64,000 nucleotides of DNA from Chalciporus piperatus (taxonomy: Eukaryota > Basidiomycota > Agaricomycetes > Boletales > Boletaceae). Shown one piece after another: positions 21,850 to 32,522 of this stretch. The position numbers and the translations under genes were made by a program. Every line of letters starts with the position of its first letter. Position 1 is the stretch's first letter. The stretch is taken from assembly GCA_038093975.1 (NCBI GenBank), contig JBBPTG010000089.1:47115-111114 (forward strand). The letters run 5' to 3'. The notes under the pieces are model-generated. The model did not search any database. It was not told the DNA's origin and was given only the letters and a program-made list of their open reading frames with translations.

Positions 21850-22862
21850 GTTTCTCGATGTTCAGAACGATTTGGGTGGGATCACACACTGAGGACAGGT
21901 CGAAGGGGCATGGAAGGCAGCGCGACTTGCTGTGGTTGACCACGCTGCATTCATGGCGCGCCGAAGTTCCGTCGAGCGCCTAAGAGCGCCTAAGAATCAT
22001 GTCAATGACCAGTACAGCGAACGATCAGAAACTTGTCCATGGCTATCAAAATTCCATTCAAGTTTCGAGCGATTGTTGAAAGCGCGGCGTATCCGAGCCA
22101 GTGCGATGACGGTTGAGAAGATAAAGCAGTGACTCTACCACCGTTGACTCCTTGACTTCAAGATTTTGAACTTTTCCAATGCTGTCCAATGTCCGAGTCC
22201 GGACGAACTTGAACTTCTGCGCGACGAGTCGGAAGATTCAAGCAATTGATATTCCATTGAACGGTGAACATGGTGAAAGACTTTATGAAGCAACATCATG
22301 TGCGCAAAAACGGTGTCACGGTGTGTCCCATTGACAGTTCCAGATTCAATCCCATTCAAGATGCCCACTGGCTGGTGTGCAATTCCGACGCTGATCTCAC
22401 TGTTCGGTCTTATTGGTATTGGGACAGGGAAGTCAACCCGGGCCGACGACCGCGCACTCGCAGGGGCGCTACCTATTTCATCACCTCCGCTGCTATAGTA
22501 GTCAACTCCTAGTTCCACTCACTGGGCTTCCGCACTGGCACAGGGTGAGCTTCAAGAACCAAATCCTAACAGTAGGTTTTGTCACTAGATTGGGAAAATG
22601 GGAACATTGCCTGAGGGAGCGACCTTCCTTCCTTTTGACTCCTGATCTGAGATTCAAGGGTAGTTTCATACGAGTTGTCGCTCGACGAAACAGCAGACGC
22701 CATGGCTCATTTCCAATTCAGCCGCCCTCTCGCTCACTATGTCCTTTCCCTTTCTCCATCAAAGTGCCTTGTCCTCGCGAACGATCTGTGAATAGTGTAA
22801 GCTGCACCTCTGGTGACCTCTACTCTCCGCCTTACATCACGCGAGCCCCCCTCTCATTCATT
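21850..22862. other. Upstream flank of NWD copy 1, with repeat
   Basis: 21850-22130 mirrors 55520-55870 upstream of copy 2. About 22280-22640 is a partial, inverted relative of the 600 bp repeat at 36720-37330 and 54830-55440; the shared core is the GGAAGTCAAC and CCTGAGGGAGC area. In this repeat one frame reads GLIGIGTGKST, resembling a P-loop, but nothing else of a GTPase was seen. Confidence 0.5.
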
Positions 22863-25228
22863 TCATCTCCCCGCAGCAGCCGCATTCACCTGATCCTCCA
22901 TCCTCGTCACCTCCCACCCAAACTCCTTCGGCAACCACCCCAACCTCTCCTCCGCACACTCCTCAAACAACCTATCCGTCACCACCGCATACTGTCGCAA
23001 CGTATACTCCCCCTCACCACTGACATACCCCCTCGCTCTCAACGCCGCCCACGCCACGTTCCGCGCCAATATAGACCGATCTCGATTCGCAACCGTATCG
23101 AGGATGACGAAGAATTTGACGGCGATGGTCGGGTTTTTGTAGCGGAAGAACCAGCCTTTGAGGTCTCGAGCGAGGATGGTGAGATAGCCTTGGATTTCTT
23201 TGCCAGTTCCGTATAGCACGTCCCTTGCAGATCGCATCACGTGCCATCCCGCATTCGAGTCATTTGGGGGGGACAGAGGCGCAGGCCCGGTGGGAGGCGG
23301 AGCTTCGAAGGTGCGCATACGTATCGCAGGGAGAGCCTCCGTGTTCGACAGGCCAGATCCGAACAGCTCAACTTCAAGACCAGGGGCTGTCTCAGAACGA
23401 AGAACGACTTGAAATAGGTCTGGTCGTGAACGAAGCTCGCGGATGAACGCGTTCGAAAACGGGTCGTCGGGATCATTCCTGATTGCGCCAAACATGTACG
23501 CTCGAGTCTCCAGCTGACCCCAGACAATGCACCCACGCTTCTTCGCCCTCTGGGTCGTCGGTATGGGCCGATGCATGTGTGGGGGAACTCCCGTCGCGAC
23601 CATGTCCGCGACGATGACGCCACACAAGGAGAGATGGTTTCGCGAAAGACTTGGATCTTCGAAATCGAAGTGTCCTGGGCTCTCGCAGAAAGATGGGCTT
23701 GGAATGAAACCGAGCGTTTCGAACGAGAGGAATCCGATGAGATCGTCAAAGGTGTTGCACAGGCGAACTAAGCGATTTTCTATGTTTGCTGGAGGTGTGA
23801 GTGTTTTGAGAAGGTGCTGTCATGATTGCGATCGGGAGGTTGAGAAGTGTTGTACTTGATTAAAAGGGGTATACTTACCCACCAAGCTTCGTTGCTCATG
23901 GGGGTCGTGTGCGCGCGATTATACACCCAACCTCCAAGCAAAGGGAACCGATTTTCTCAAGATTTATTGTCAGTTACATTGATACGATGTGAGAGAAAGT
24001 CGTGTGAGACTCACCCACGCTGCCAACGTTTGCAGCGGTACCGTGACGAGATATCGCAAGCGCATCCAACACAGCGTCTTTGAACCACTTCAGAGGGAAT
24101 TCCAGTGGCCGCATGAACAGTTCCAAGAATTTGACAAGGTCTTCTATTGAAAAATCGTCGCTTAGCACAAGGTCCTTGAACGATACCTTGTCCAGAGCCT
24201 TCATGAATAGGGTCGGGTCGTTGAGAATGATCCGTCGAGCGAACTGTTGATACATGAAGAATTGTTTTTCGAGCATTTTTTTCTCGTTGTCGGTGAGAGG
24301 GTGAGTTTTTTTCACGTGGAGTGAAGTGAACAAGTCAAGGTTGACGAATGGTTCTAAGGCCTCGAGCATCCGCTCCTTTCGGCTGACACGAAGCTGTCAT
24401 GGGATGGAACTTGGGGGAGAGGAAGCGACTTACTCTCGGATCTTGAAATCAATCAAGTCTTCGTCTCCGACTTGAGAAGTAGTGGCTGCTGTGAGAAGCT
24501 TTCTTGATGGGGTGGGGGAACCCGAAGACGGGTCGCGGGATCTAGTAGAGAGGCCCATCTCAACTAATTGTTCTGTGGATTGTCTGTTTTCGAGGTTTAC
24601 TCTGGATGGCATTGGATCCACCATCTCGCTCATGTCGCGGAGAGGGCCATTGGTCTTGTATAACTCGAAGGATTTTGCCTGTAGAGCGGACAAAACCTCG
24701 ACCGCTTTCACCATCTCCTTCTTGAGCACTTTAAGGCGAATTTTGTGCCCATCGTCCGCTATGACGACACCCGATCGAGTATCAGTGAAATTCCAACTCG
24801 TTAGAAAACTTGGACCCTGCACCTTTCAAGAAAAACCTCTTCTGGTGTATATCCCGTCCTGCCCATTCGACCCTGATAGCCTCAAGATACTTGCGTACCC
24901 AGCGCGCTTTCTCGAGCGCTGTGTGCCAGTCCGTGTAACGAGTTATCTGTTCTTTCGTGGGCAACGTCGCTCCCCGTATGATCTCATCGACCACTTTCGA
25001 AGCATCTTTATACTTCTTGTACATGATACGGTATTGCCCGTGATGGACTTTGCAACGGTCAGGCTTGGGATAGCCTTCAGTAGCTGGTTGACCGCATCGC
25101 GTCATTTCGTCTTCTTCGAGCGTATAGCACTGGGCGGTCGCGGTCGCATTTGGAGACGTGCCCGTTGAGACGAGCGCGTTCGACTTTGTGTTTGCTTTGG
25201 TTTTGTGTTTCTTTCCTGGACCTGGCAT
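22863..25228 (-). CDS. Multi-exon hypothetical protein with N-terminal Cys/His cluster
   Basis: Exon 1 starts at 25228 with a basic Ser/Thr-rich tail, then C-YTLEEDEMTRC-GQP and DRCKVHHGQY, a possible zinc site, followed by LEKARWVRKYLEAIRVEW and DIHQKRFFLKG. Later exons read DDGHKIRLKVLKKEMVKAVE, DFKIRE, LEPFVNLDLFTSLHVKK, LMFLRRIILNDP-type sequence around 24230 and FLELFMRPLEFPLKWFKDAV. The last exon (from about 23780) reads NRLVRLCNTFDDLIGFLSFE, CGVIVADMVATG, KKRGCIVWGQLETRAYMFG and ends at 22863. The whole open structure looks intact, with about five short introns. I recall the layout from unnamed agaricomycete proteins. No catalytic motif was recognised. Confidence 0.65.
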
Positions 25229-26071
25229 GGCGGTGAGAGGACGGGAGAGAAGTAGCGCCCGAGCTTGCGCCCAAGATGCAAATTCGATCGAGATTCATGG
25301 TCCTCCGGAAGATCGGTCATGGGATTGCACGTGGTGATCCGAATCGACCAAAAAGATGGCGACATGGGGCACAGACTTACCGTACGGCATTCAAACACAG
25401 TTGCTATATCGAGAGCTGCGCAGGCGAAGGATAAAACGCACGTACTTACATGGCCAATACATGGAGGTGTAGTGAAACTTGAGGGCACCGCTTCCACCAG
25501 TTCTAGACGATCGGGTTCCAACCAGTATGTGCACCTGCCGGTAGAGGGTTGAAACCCTTGGAAGGGTAGGAACGACTGTCGTCCTACCTAGCAATTGGGG
25601 GCTGCCTACGGAAGAAGTTGAAACTTGAGAAGAGACTCGTCACTCAGATAGTCAAGGCAGACCTGATTAGGTCAGCAATGGCTACCGTCTTCAAGTTCGA
25701 ATGATCTCGGCCAAAACAAAAAGGAGCACTACGAATTGAACTTGAAGGTGAAGGGCATCGGACGACTCAACCAAATGGAGCGGGCTGGTGCAATATTTGC
25801 CAAGATGTATGATCACATTCTTGAGGCGACCCACCTTCGGAACGGTAGGACGGGAGATATGTAGTTTCACGTTCACTGGAGACAAGATAGTACCGTGAAA
25901 ACTGGATAAATAATGAGGGTGACCACTTCCGGTAATCTAGATGTATGCCACAGAGACGATATTATCTCGTCCACTAATGACCCTACCGGTGTCCGCTCGG
26001 TTACCTTTAGTAAAGTAAATAATCAGATAAATGGCAGTGGAGGCCATGCATGCTCTTCAAGCAAGTGTTCA
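25229..26071. other. Intergenic region
   Basis: No gene was supported. A short imperfect palindrome (CCTTGGAAGGGTAGGAACGA with GTCGTCCTACC) lies at 25556-25590. Confidence 0.4.
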
Positions 26072-26850
26072 TTACGATTCGTAGCTCTCCTTGTATGCCT
26101 CCAACGTGAGCAGTTCTTCCACCTTCCATGCACTGTTAGCTGTATTATGGACACAATAAACCTTCGAAACCGTACCTCCTTAGGCTCGGAGAGCTTGACT
26201 TTGCAGAGCCAACCTGATTTATCTCAGTCAAGGGCGTAGCGTGCTGAAGAATCGTCGTTGCTTACCTTCGTCTTCCGGTGACCGGTTGACCAGACCGGGT
26301 TGCTCGTTCAATAGTTGGTTTACCTCCACGACTTCACCAGACACAGGAGCATACTATACAGACAACTTCAGTACTCGAACGTTGAGAGAACGAAAACACT
26401 CAAACGATATCAGAAGCAGCCTTGACGCTCTCCACGGCACCAATAGTCTCTGTGACAGAAAATCGTACAGCCGCATTAGCTGCCTAGACAACCCTGACGG
26501 TGTGCGCGTGTGATATGTCGTACGTACCTCCTTTCGAGAATTTCGCCCCCACGGCGGGAAGGTCGATGAAAACGACGTCTCCGAGACTCTCCTGGGCGTG
26601 CTCGGTGATAGCGATGGTGCCTACACCGGTGGAATCATCGAAAGTGACGGCTTCGTGATCCGCGGTGTACCTTTTAGCTGGCAGAGGGGGAGGAATTACA
26701 CGTCCGGTTCGATGGGTGTCAGGACGAACAGCACGCACTGACGAGTGTCCGGTATGCTGGAATGCGGAATGTCGACGGGGTAGTGGTCCTGGCAGTACGC
26801 AAAGGGAGTGCGGTTCGGGCACGAGCAACTTGTCGGATGGCTGAGAACAT
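26072..26850 (-). CDS. GCV3: Glycine cleavage system H protein, mitochondrial
   Basis: Exon 1 starts at 26850 (MFSAIRQVARARTALPLR), Arg-rich and without acids, so a mitochondrial targeting peptide. After an intron with donor GTGCGTGCTG come KRYTADHEAVTFDDSTGVG and ITEHAQESLGDVVFIDLP, then ETIGAVESVKAASDI with the lipoyl-lysine, then YAPVSGEVVEVNQLL and NEQPGLVNRSPEDEG, then WLCKVKLSEPKE and finally LLTLEAYKESYES stop (TAA, 26072-26074). This is the full H protein layout at about 160 residues. It carries the aminomethyl group between P, T and L proteins in glycine breakdown in the mitochondrial matrix. One mark differs from most relatives: HEA where HEW is usual. It is an intact housekeeping gene. 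Confidence 0.9.
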
Positions 26851-28201
26851 GGTTGAATGGTTTGTTGGATTGCTACAGACTCAGAGAAGTGAAGGAAGGA
26901 AGCACGAGACAGTTTGTATTTTTAACGTGATACATATTAGGTCAGCCACTGGTACCTACGCGGAAGGCCGTCCATCCATGACAGAGTCCGTGTTTGATTT
27001 GGTTGCACGACCGGTCACTGGATGCTTCTCAATGTCGCAGGCACAGACTCAAGAGAGAGCACGCGTAGGCTACATGCATCATCATCATAATGTGCGTCAA
27101 AGAGTTGATTCTATCCAACTCGAGAAGATACGAAGTGCTCATCAGGTGAGCACCTCACGGTTCGACACTCATTGCGCGAGACGCGTATCACACCGACATA
27201 TTTCGTATGACCTCCAAAGCAATATTTCCTGTCTGTTACTGGGCATTAGAATCAAGGTACGATGACCCACAAGCTTTAACGGACGAACGGATCTGCCATA
27301 CACCTACGATATCATATGCAGTCAATCGGCAATGCCTCCGAAAACCACATAGTACCTATACTTACTACTACAGATATTGATGAGCTCGAACTCCTCGCGG
27401 TGGTCACAACGCACCGGGGCGGCATCGCGGACGAGAGGTAGCTTCCGTGCTATCGGACGAAGAACAAGATCTTGCCGACAGGATCACAATGTTGCTTGTA
27501 TCGTTACATGGTTGACCAAATCCCCTTCGACGACGAGAGGAGGCTTGCGAGATAATATTCACAGGGAGAAAGGTCCCAATGTCAGTGGCCAAGGTGAGCG
27601 TTGCGCACACCCACCACTCAGACCAGTCGCTGGAGGTGCCAAGCTGACACTGCTCGGTCTCTTTCTTGCTGACGTGGAATTAGGACTCACACCGAGTTGT
27701 CGGAGCTCGGATGTAGCACAGCCACTCAGTAGCCTGGTTAAGTTTAGGTTAGCATTAGGGTATAGATTATTTTTTTTCTTGTGGTCAGTGTGGTTAGGGT
27801 TGGTTAGGGTTTTTGTGAGGTTGGTTAGTGCTAGTTCATGTTGGTTAGGGTTAGGGATGGTTATATTAGGGTTATTTGATGCGTAGATAATGATTACAAT
27901 CTATGTTAACGGTGGGGCAAGATTTTCAAACTCCGATATCTCGGTGTGGGTCCTGCCTCCTGCTGACGTGCCTTCTCCGTAGGCACCGCCGCGGTGCCCC
28001 GCCCTCCTTGTTTGAATTTCGCTCGTTCCTCGGGTAGAAACAACAAATCACAGTTCCATTCACGTTCATACACGAGTCCCTACAAAAACTACACTTTACA
28101 ATCCGATTCCAAACTTGTACCAAGCAACGACGACGACTTTCACTAACGCTCCTTTCTTTCTCAGATCTGCAACTTCCGAGACGTTTGATCCGGTGGCAAT
28201 T
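26851..28201. other. Intergenic region with telomere-like tract
   Basis: Minus-strand frames near 27400-27600 look partly coding (LATDIGTFLPVNIISQ; DLVLRPIARKLPLVRDAAPV), but no family or full model was found. 27735-27885 is the telomere-like tract described separately. Confidence 0.4.
27735..27885. repeat. Degenerate interstitial telomere-like repeats
   Basis: Repeated GGTTAGGGTT and TTAGGG words occur at about 27790-27810, 27841-27858 and 27866-27875, separated by TTGGTTAG variants. TTAGGG is the telomere repeat of most filamentous fungi. The tract lies inside the sequence, far from either window end. Confidence 0.7.
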
Positions 28202-28655
28202 TCACCCGTTGATGGTGATGGGGGAACATCCGATGGTGATCAGCCCATTCTATAGTAACAGAGTGATAAGCGACAGCAATCGAGCTCTTGCGAACATGAG
28301 TACTCACGAAACTGTTGCCATTGCAGCAGACGGGCTGCTGGGTGCAAGTGCTACCGACGCCAGTGCCCGCGCCCGTGATCGGGGAGCAACTAACGCCGAC
28401 CATGCCGGTCACGCTAGACGCGGGGATACCCAACCAGCCCAAGACTTCTGTAATGGTGGTGGAAGAGGACTAAAGAACGCCCTTGATCAGTGTCTGCAAT
28501 TTTTAGCGGCGACGGCGACAAAAAGGCCTCACGGATTGGACGCTGTTGCAGCACTGGACGGGTCCAGTGTTACACTCGTTTTGACGAGCCTCGAGGGGGC
28601 TAGCGATGGCCAAGGCCGCGATGGAGAGAAGAATCGCAGAGGAGCGAATAAACAT
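28202..28655 (-). CDS. Class I hydrophobin
   Basis: There are three exons on the minus strand from ATG at 28655 to TGA at 28202-28204. Residues 1-22 or so form a signal peptide (MFIRSSAILLSIAALAIA). The mature part shows the eight-Cys pattern: C-NTGPVQ-CC in exon 1; C before SPITG, C in STC and CC in QPVCCNG in exon 2; and the last C in LITIGCSPITING, the final residues, in exon 3. Introns sit after the first CC block (donor GTGAGGCC) and after NGNSF (donor GTGAGTAC), the usual places in this family. Length is about 110 residues, as expected. It is secreted and self-assembles into amphipathic films on hyphae and spores. Confidence 0.93.
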
Positions 28656-28729
28656 TGTTTAGTAGGTTGGTTTGGTTCTTTACTGGAGAGAGCTGATGTT
28701 TCTGCTGGTCGACGGTGTGTCCTCTCGTG

Positions 28730-28736
28730 TTTTATA
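28730..28736 (-). promoter_or_regulatory. TATA box of the hydrophobin gene
   Basis: TATAAAA on the minus strand, 75 nt upstream of the hydrophobin ATG. Confidence 0.6.
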
Positions 28737-29905
28737 CCTTTCAGCTCCCCCTCCTGACGCCCAAACCTCCAAGGAGAAGGTCCAGGATTGGTACGTTCTC
28801 CGATCGCAGACCAAACCATTTTGCACGCAATCAGCCATCGGTATTGCGTCCCGGAGCTTGTGATGAGCGCTGTTAGCCTCACTCCTGTGCGCGTGAACGA
28901 TACAAAATGAGCACAAAATGAAGGGGGGACGTGCCAACAAAGGGGGCGCCGCGAGTGAGGCACTGATCCACCGCACTCCGTCCGACGTCAGGGTTGAAAG
29001 TCGGTTTGAGTCTGGTCTGGTTGTTCTCCGAACAAGGTACTATCAAAGGGGTATCAGAGCGATGATACCGTGCTGCCGCGCCTAACCAAGATAACAGAAA
29101 GGTGATGCCAGTGTGCAAGACGACGTCGTTCCATCCTTGAAACGTTGTAGGTATATCTCAGCCCCTGAGCAGCAGCAGGGAACGACAATCGTTTTTGTGT
29201 GAGGCAGAAGGCTGAACTTCTTCTGCACTCCAGAGTATTCCTAGCGTCTCGGCGTCTCGACCTCAGGTCCAAAAGTCACGTAAATGGCTTGATGCTACAT
29301 TCAAACACATTGTCTCCATCAGCAACACAGTTCCATTTGACGGCGTAAATTCCAAGGCTCTGCCCACCATGCTATGAATACGCGCTTTTTGAGTGTCGTT
29401 AGTGATAACATCCCCTGGGGTAACGTCAGGTACATCGCCTCGGGGTGAGTGTGGTGGGGCCGAGAAATAGACGGAGAACATTTTCCAGATAGCACATTTG
29501 CCGGTGTGGGCTTGGTTTGAAGATAGTGACATGACTTGCTGAGGATCATCTCTCCCTCGGGTCCACTCGACCCTCCGGTGTCTGCTTGGAGGACACCGAA
29601 CACAAACGCGAGAACTGCACTGAACATGACCCACTGCAACTCGCCTGGCGGTTGATGATCATGCTTCGGTTCCCGAAAACAGGACGGCGGTCACCCAGAA
29701 AAGCTTGCCTTGGTGAAGTAGCTTTGAGAACATCCGAGTGGGTTCCTCAGCTCGGCCCTCGTTGTCGGTCTTGTGTGCTCAACCCCACTATTACTTACAA
29801 TCTGGATGATGGCGACCATGTGGGTGTATATTTGCGTGTGTTTGTGCTACTACCGAAAGCGGTGACATGCTCGGCTTGGCCACATCGCCGTCGACGACTA
29901 CCACC
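28737..29905. other. Region between hydrophobin and ATG18
   Basis: The first few hundred bases are the hydrophobin promoter. On the minus strand at 29626 a frame begins MFSAVLAFVFGVLQADTGG, which looks like a signal peptide, and stays open to 29319 (about 102 residues), but the rest has no known motif and splicing is unclear. I would not call it a gene with confidence. Confidence 0.35.
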
Positions 29906-31482
29906 ATGGCGGAGAGAACGAATGCCAACATGCTGTTCGCAAACTTCAACCAGGATTACTCGTATGTCTGTCTGCTGTTCATCTTATTCGCTTGCTGACG
30001 CTGTTGTCGCAGATGCATCTCGGTTGGAACCCGTAAAGGTTACAGCATCACCAACTGCGATCCCTTCGGAAGGGTGTACACCATGAGTGAGTCTTGCCCT
30101 GGCATCAAATATCATATCGCGTGGCGAACATGGTAACCACTCAGACGATGGCGCACGCGGAATCGTGGAGATGCTCTTCTGCACCTCACTCATCGCTCTC
30201 GTCGGCGCCGCAGATCAACCCCAGTCCAGTCCACGGAAGTTGCAGATCGTGAACACAAAGGTTAGCCAAATATACTGCACCAAGAATCTCATTTATTCAA
30301 CCTTGTTGTGTATCCCAGCGTCAATCAATGATTTGCGAGCTTCTTTTCCCTTCCTCCATTCTCGCCGTCAAGCTGAACCGTAAAACACTCGTTATCGTCC
30401 TCGAAACAGAGATATACATTTATGACATATCCAACATGCGACTTTTACACGTCATAGAGACAGCACCCAACCCAGAGGGTAAGCGCTTAGCTTGGTGCCA
30501 CTCTTTCGTCCTCAACATGGTATCGTACAGCAATATGTGCGCTGTCTCCAAACGCAGAGAACTCATATCTGGCATACCCTTCTCCCATTCCATCTCCTTC
30601 CACGTCTGCCTCTGCATCCACGTCTCCTTCACCAAGCGCGGCTCAACAGCCGGCAACCGGCGACGTTCTCCTGTTTTCAACCTCGACACTGACGCTGACG
30701 AATATCATCCGCGCCCACAAATCACCACTGTCTGCGCTTGCCATATCCCCATCAGGAACTCTCCTCGCAACTGCCTCTGATAAGGGTACCGTCATCCGTG
30801 TCTGGAGTATCCCAGGGGCAGAAAGGCTCTGGCAATTCAGGAGAGGCACGAGGGAGGCAAGGATATACAGCATGTCCTTTAACGCCGTCGGTAGTTTACT
30901 CGCAGTCAGTTCTGCCCACGACACCGTACACATCTTCAAGCTTGGAGCGAAACAAGGATCCGGGAGCAGTCCAGGGAAGAAAGACCGACCCGCAAGTCCC
31001 TTGGAATCTGTTGACAGCAGAGATCTGGACGACGGGCGAGGCGCTGGGGATTACGATTCGTTCGTGGACGAGCGGAAGAAGACAAACAGCGTCTCGTCGG
31101 CACTTCGCAGGCGTTCGTTGCATTTGACAAAGTCGATCTCGACCTCTGTGGGTGGGTATTTGCCGAATACGATCACGGAGCTTTGGGAACCGGCGCGGGA
31201 TTTCGCGTTTTTGCGATTACCGACGAGCGGGGCACGGTGTGTGGTTGGTTTGAGCGGGTGAGTGTGTGTGTCTTCTCCTGGTTTCGGTTGTTTATTTCGT
31301 CGATCGTCCGCTCGTGCATTTGTTGATCCACTCTTTCACCATGCAGCACGCTCCCACAAGTGATGGTGATCTCTTCGGAAGGCTATTTCTACGCATACAA
31401 CATCGACCTTGAGAACGGCGGCGAATGTACGCTCATGCGACAGTACAGTCTCGTGGACTCTGATCCCAGTGGGATGGACTGA
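29906..31482 (+). CDS. ATG18: Autophagy-related PROPPIN ATG18
   Basis: Starts [19 protein letters not shown] (29906-29961), then [20 protein letters not shown] (30013-30086), [20 protein letters not shown] (from 30145), a long exon with [17 protein letters not shown], then [40 protein letters not shown], and [17 protein letters not shown], ending ...DSDPSGMD at 31480-31482. QFRRGT carries the FRRG phosphoinositide-binding motif that defines PROPPINs; the seven-bladed propeller binds PI3P and PI(3,5)P2 on autophagic and vacuolar membranes. A Ser/Pro/Ala-rich loop after LAYPSP and an acidic one near [13 protein letters not shown] are species-specific inserts. Six introns were placed by GT-AG. 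It is an intact housekeeping gene, divergent from the hydrophobin. Confidence 0.92.
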
Positions 31483-31733
31483 GGCAGCGTCACGATCTGT
31501 TCCGATTCTCGAGCTTGTTCCTTCGATGTCTCGATGCTGTTTTTTTTACGACATAGTATGAGTAATAGTGTACATGGCGAGTAGTGGACCGTTTTTTTTT
31601 TCGTGGTGTAATAGCGTGAATGATGTCTGGATTTCTTTGGATCTGGACAAACAGTGAAGGCGTGCGTGTGAAGTGAGCATGGGGATGAATTCGTCTCGAT
31701 CTTGACTCGATCCTTACTTGATCCACCCCAGAA

Positions 31734-32522
31734 ATGCCAGAAACTCGACCTCTGACTCGCCTCGGGGACAGGAGGTGTAAACGGTGCAAGGACGACAGGA
31801 TACACCGTTGCGTGCGTACTAGCATTAGCAAGCAGCCGGGGCTGGCCTGCGATAGGTGCAGATGGAAACACAGCTCCTGCTCCCTAACCATTCACCGACG
31901 TCCAAATGCCCCAGCGGCACCTCCAATGTCCGCCGCAGCTCTAACGTCCGCAGCGCCTTCAATGTCCGTCGCACCTCCAACATCTGTACCACCTCCAACA
32001 TCTGCAGCACCTCCAATATCCGTGACATCTCCAACACCTGCAGCACCCCCAACATCCGTGGCCCCTCCAACTTCTGTGACACCTCCAACGTCCACAGCAC
32101 CTCCGACAACGTCCGCGGCACCTCTGGCATCCGTGGCGCCTCCGACTCGGACATTTGCAGCACCTCCAAGGCATCTGCGGCATCTCCAAGATCCCATCCG
32201 AATCCTCCCCCGTCCTCCCCACACTCACTCGCCCACCTATCCTCGAGTGCACGGCGAGCGCAAAGCCATAGCCATCGATTCGCTGTCAAACAGCCTGGAC
32301 CGTTTAACGGTGACGTTACAGCGCCTCTCGGACATGATGCAGGAGGACTTCCAGGCGCGCGAGGAGGCCAATCGGGCGGATTTGCTGATTCTCGAGGCTC
32401 AGATGGCCCAGATGCGTGAGAGGCTGTGTTTCGTCGAGGAACAGAGAACCAGGAGGCGACGTGGTCAGATCAAGGCCGGTGAGTACCACAAGCCTGAGGG
32501 ATGGCTGAAGGCAGTGGGGTGA
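31734..32522 (+). CDS. Cys6 zinc-cluster-like protein with a Pro-rich minisatellite
   Basis: The single-exon frame has 262 codons starting at ATG 31734. Residues 14-50 hold CKRC-x7-C and CDRCRWKHSSC, six cysteines spaced rather like a fungal Zn2Cys6 cluster, but with the second half shaped like the usual first half. Residues about 58-145 are tandem APPTSV-type pentapeptides. The C-terminal 90 residues are helical, with DSLSNSLDRLTVTLQRLSD and EAQMAQMRERLCFVEEQRTR, a probable coiled coil. I have seen this layout in agaricomycete proteins of unknown role. DNA binding is possible but unproven. Confidence 0.6.
   Translation: MPETRPLTRLGDRRCKRCKDDRIHRCVRTSISKQPGLACDRCRWKHSSCSLTIHRRPNAPAAPPMSAAALTSAAPSMSVAPPTSVPPPTSAAPPISVTSPTPAAPPTSVAPPTSVTPPTSTAPPTTSAAPLASVAPPTRTFAAPPRHLRHLQDPIRILPRPPHTHSPTYPRVHGERKAIAIDSLSNSLDRLTVTLQRLSDMMQEDFQAREEANRADLLILEAQMAQMRERLCFVEEQRTRRRRGQIKAGEYHKPEGWLKAVG
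31900..32160 (+). repeat. 15-bp coding minisatellite
   Basis: About 17 variant copies of GCACCTCCAACATCT/GTC (Ala-Pro-Pro-Thr-Ser) in frame. Because the unit is a multiple of three, copy number can change without breaking the frame. Confidence 0.85.

Noticed and set aside
29263..29639. Secreted small protein on the minus strand
   Set aside because: A signal-like start exists, but the remainder has no motif and splicing could not be settled.
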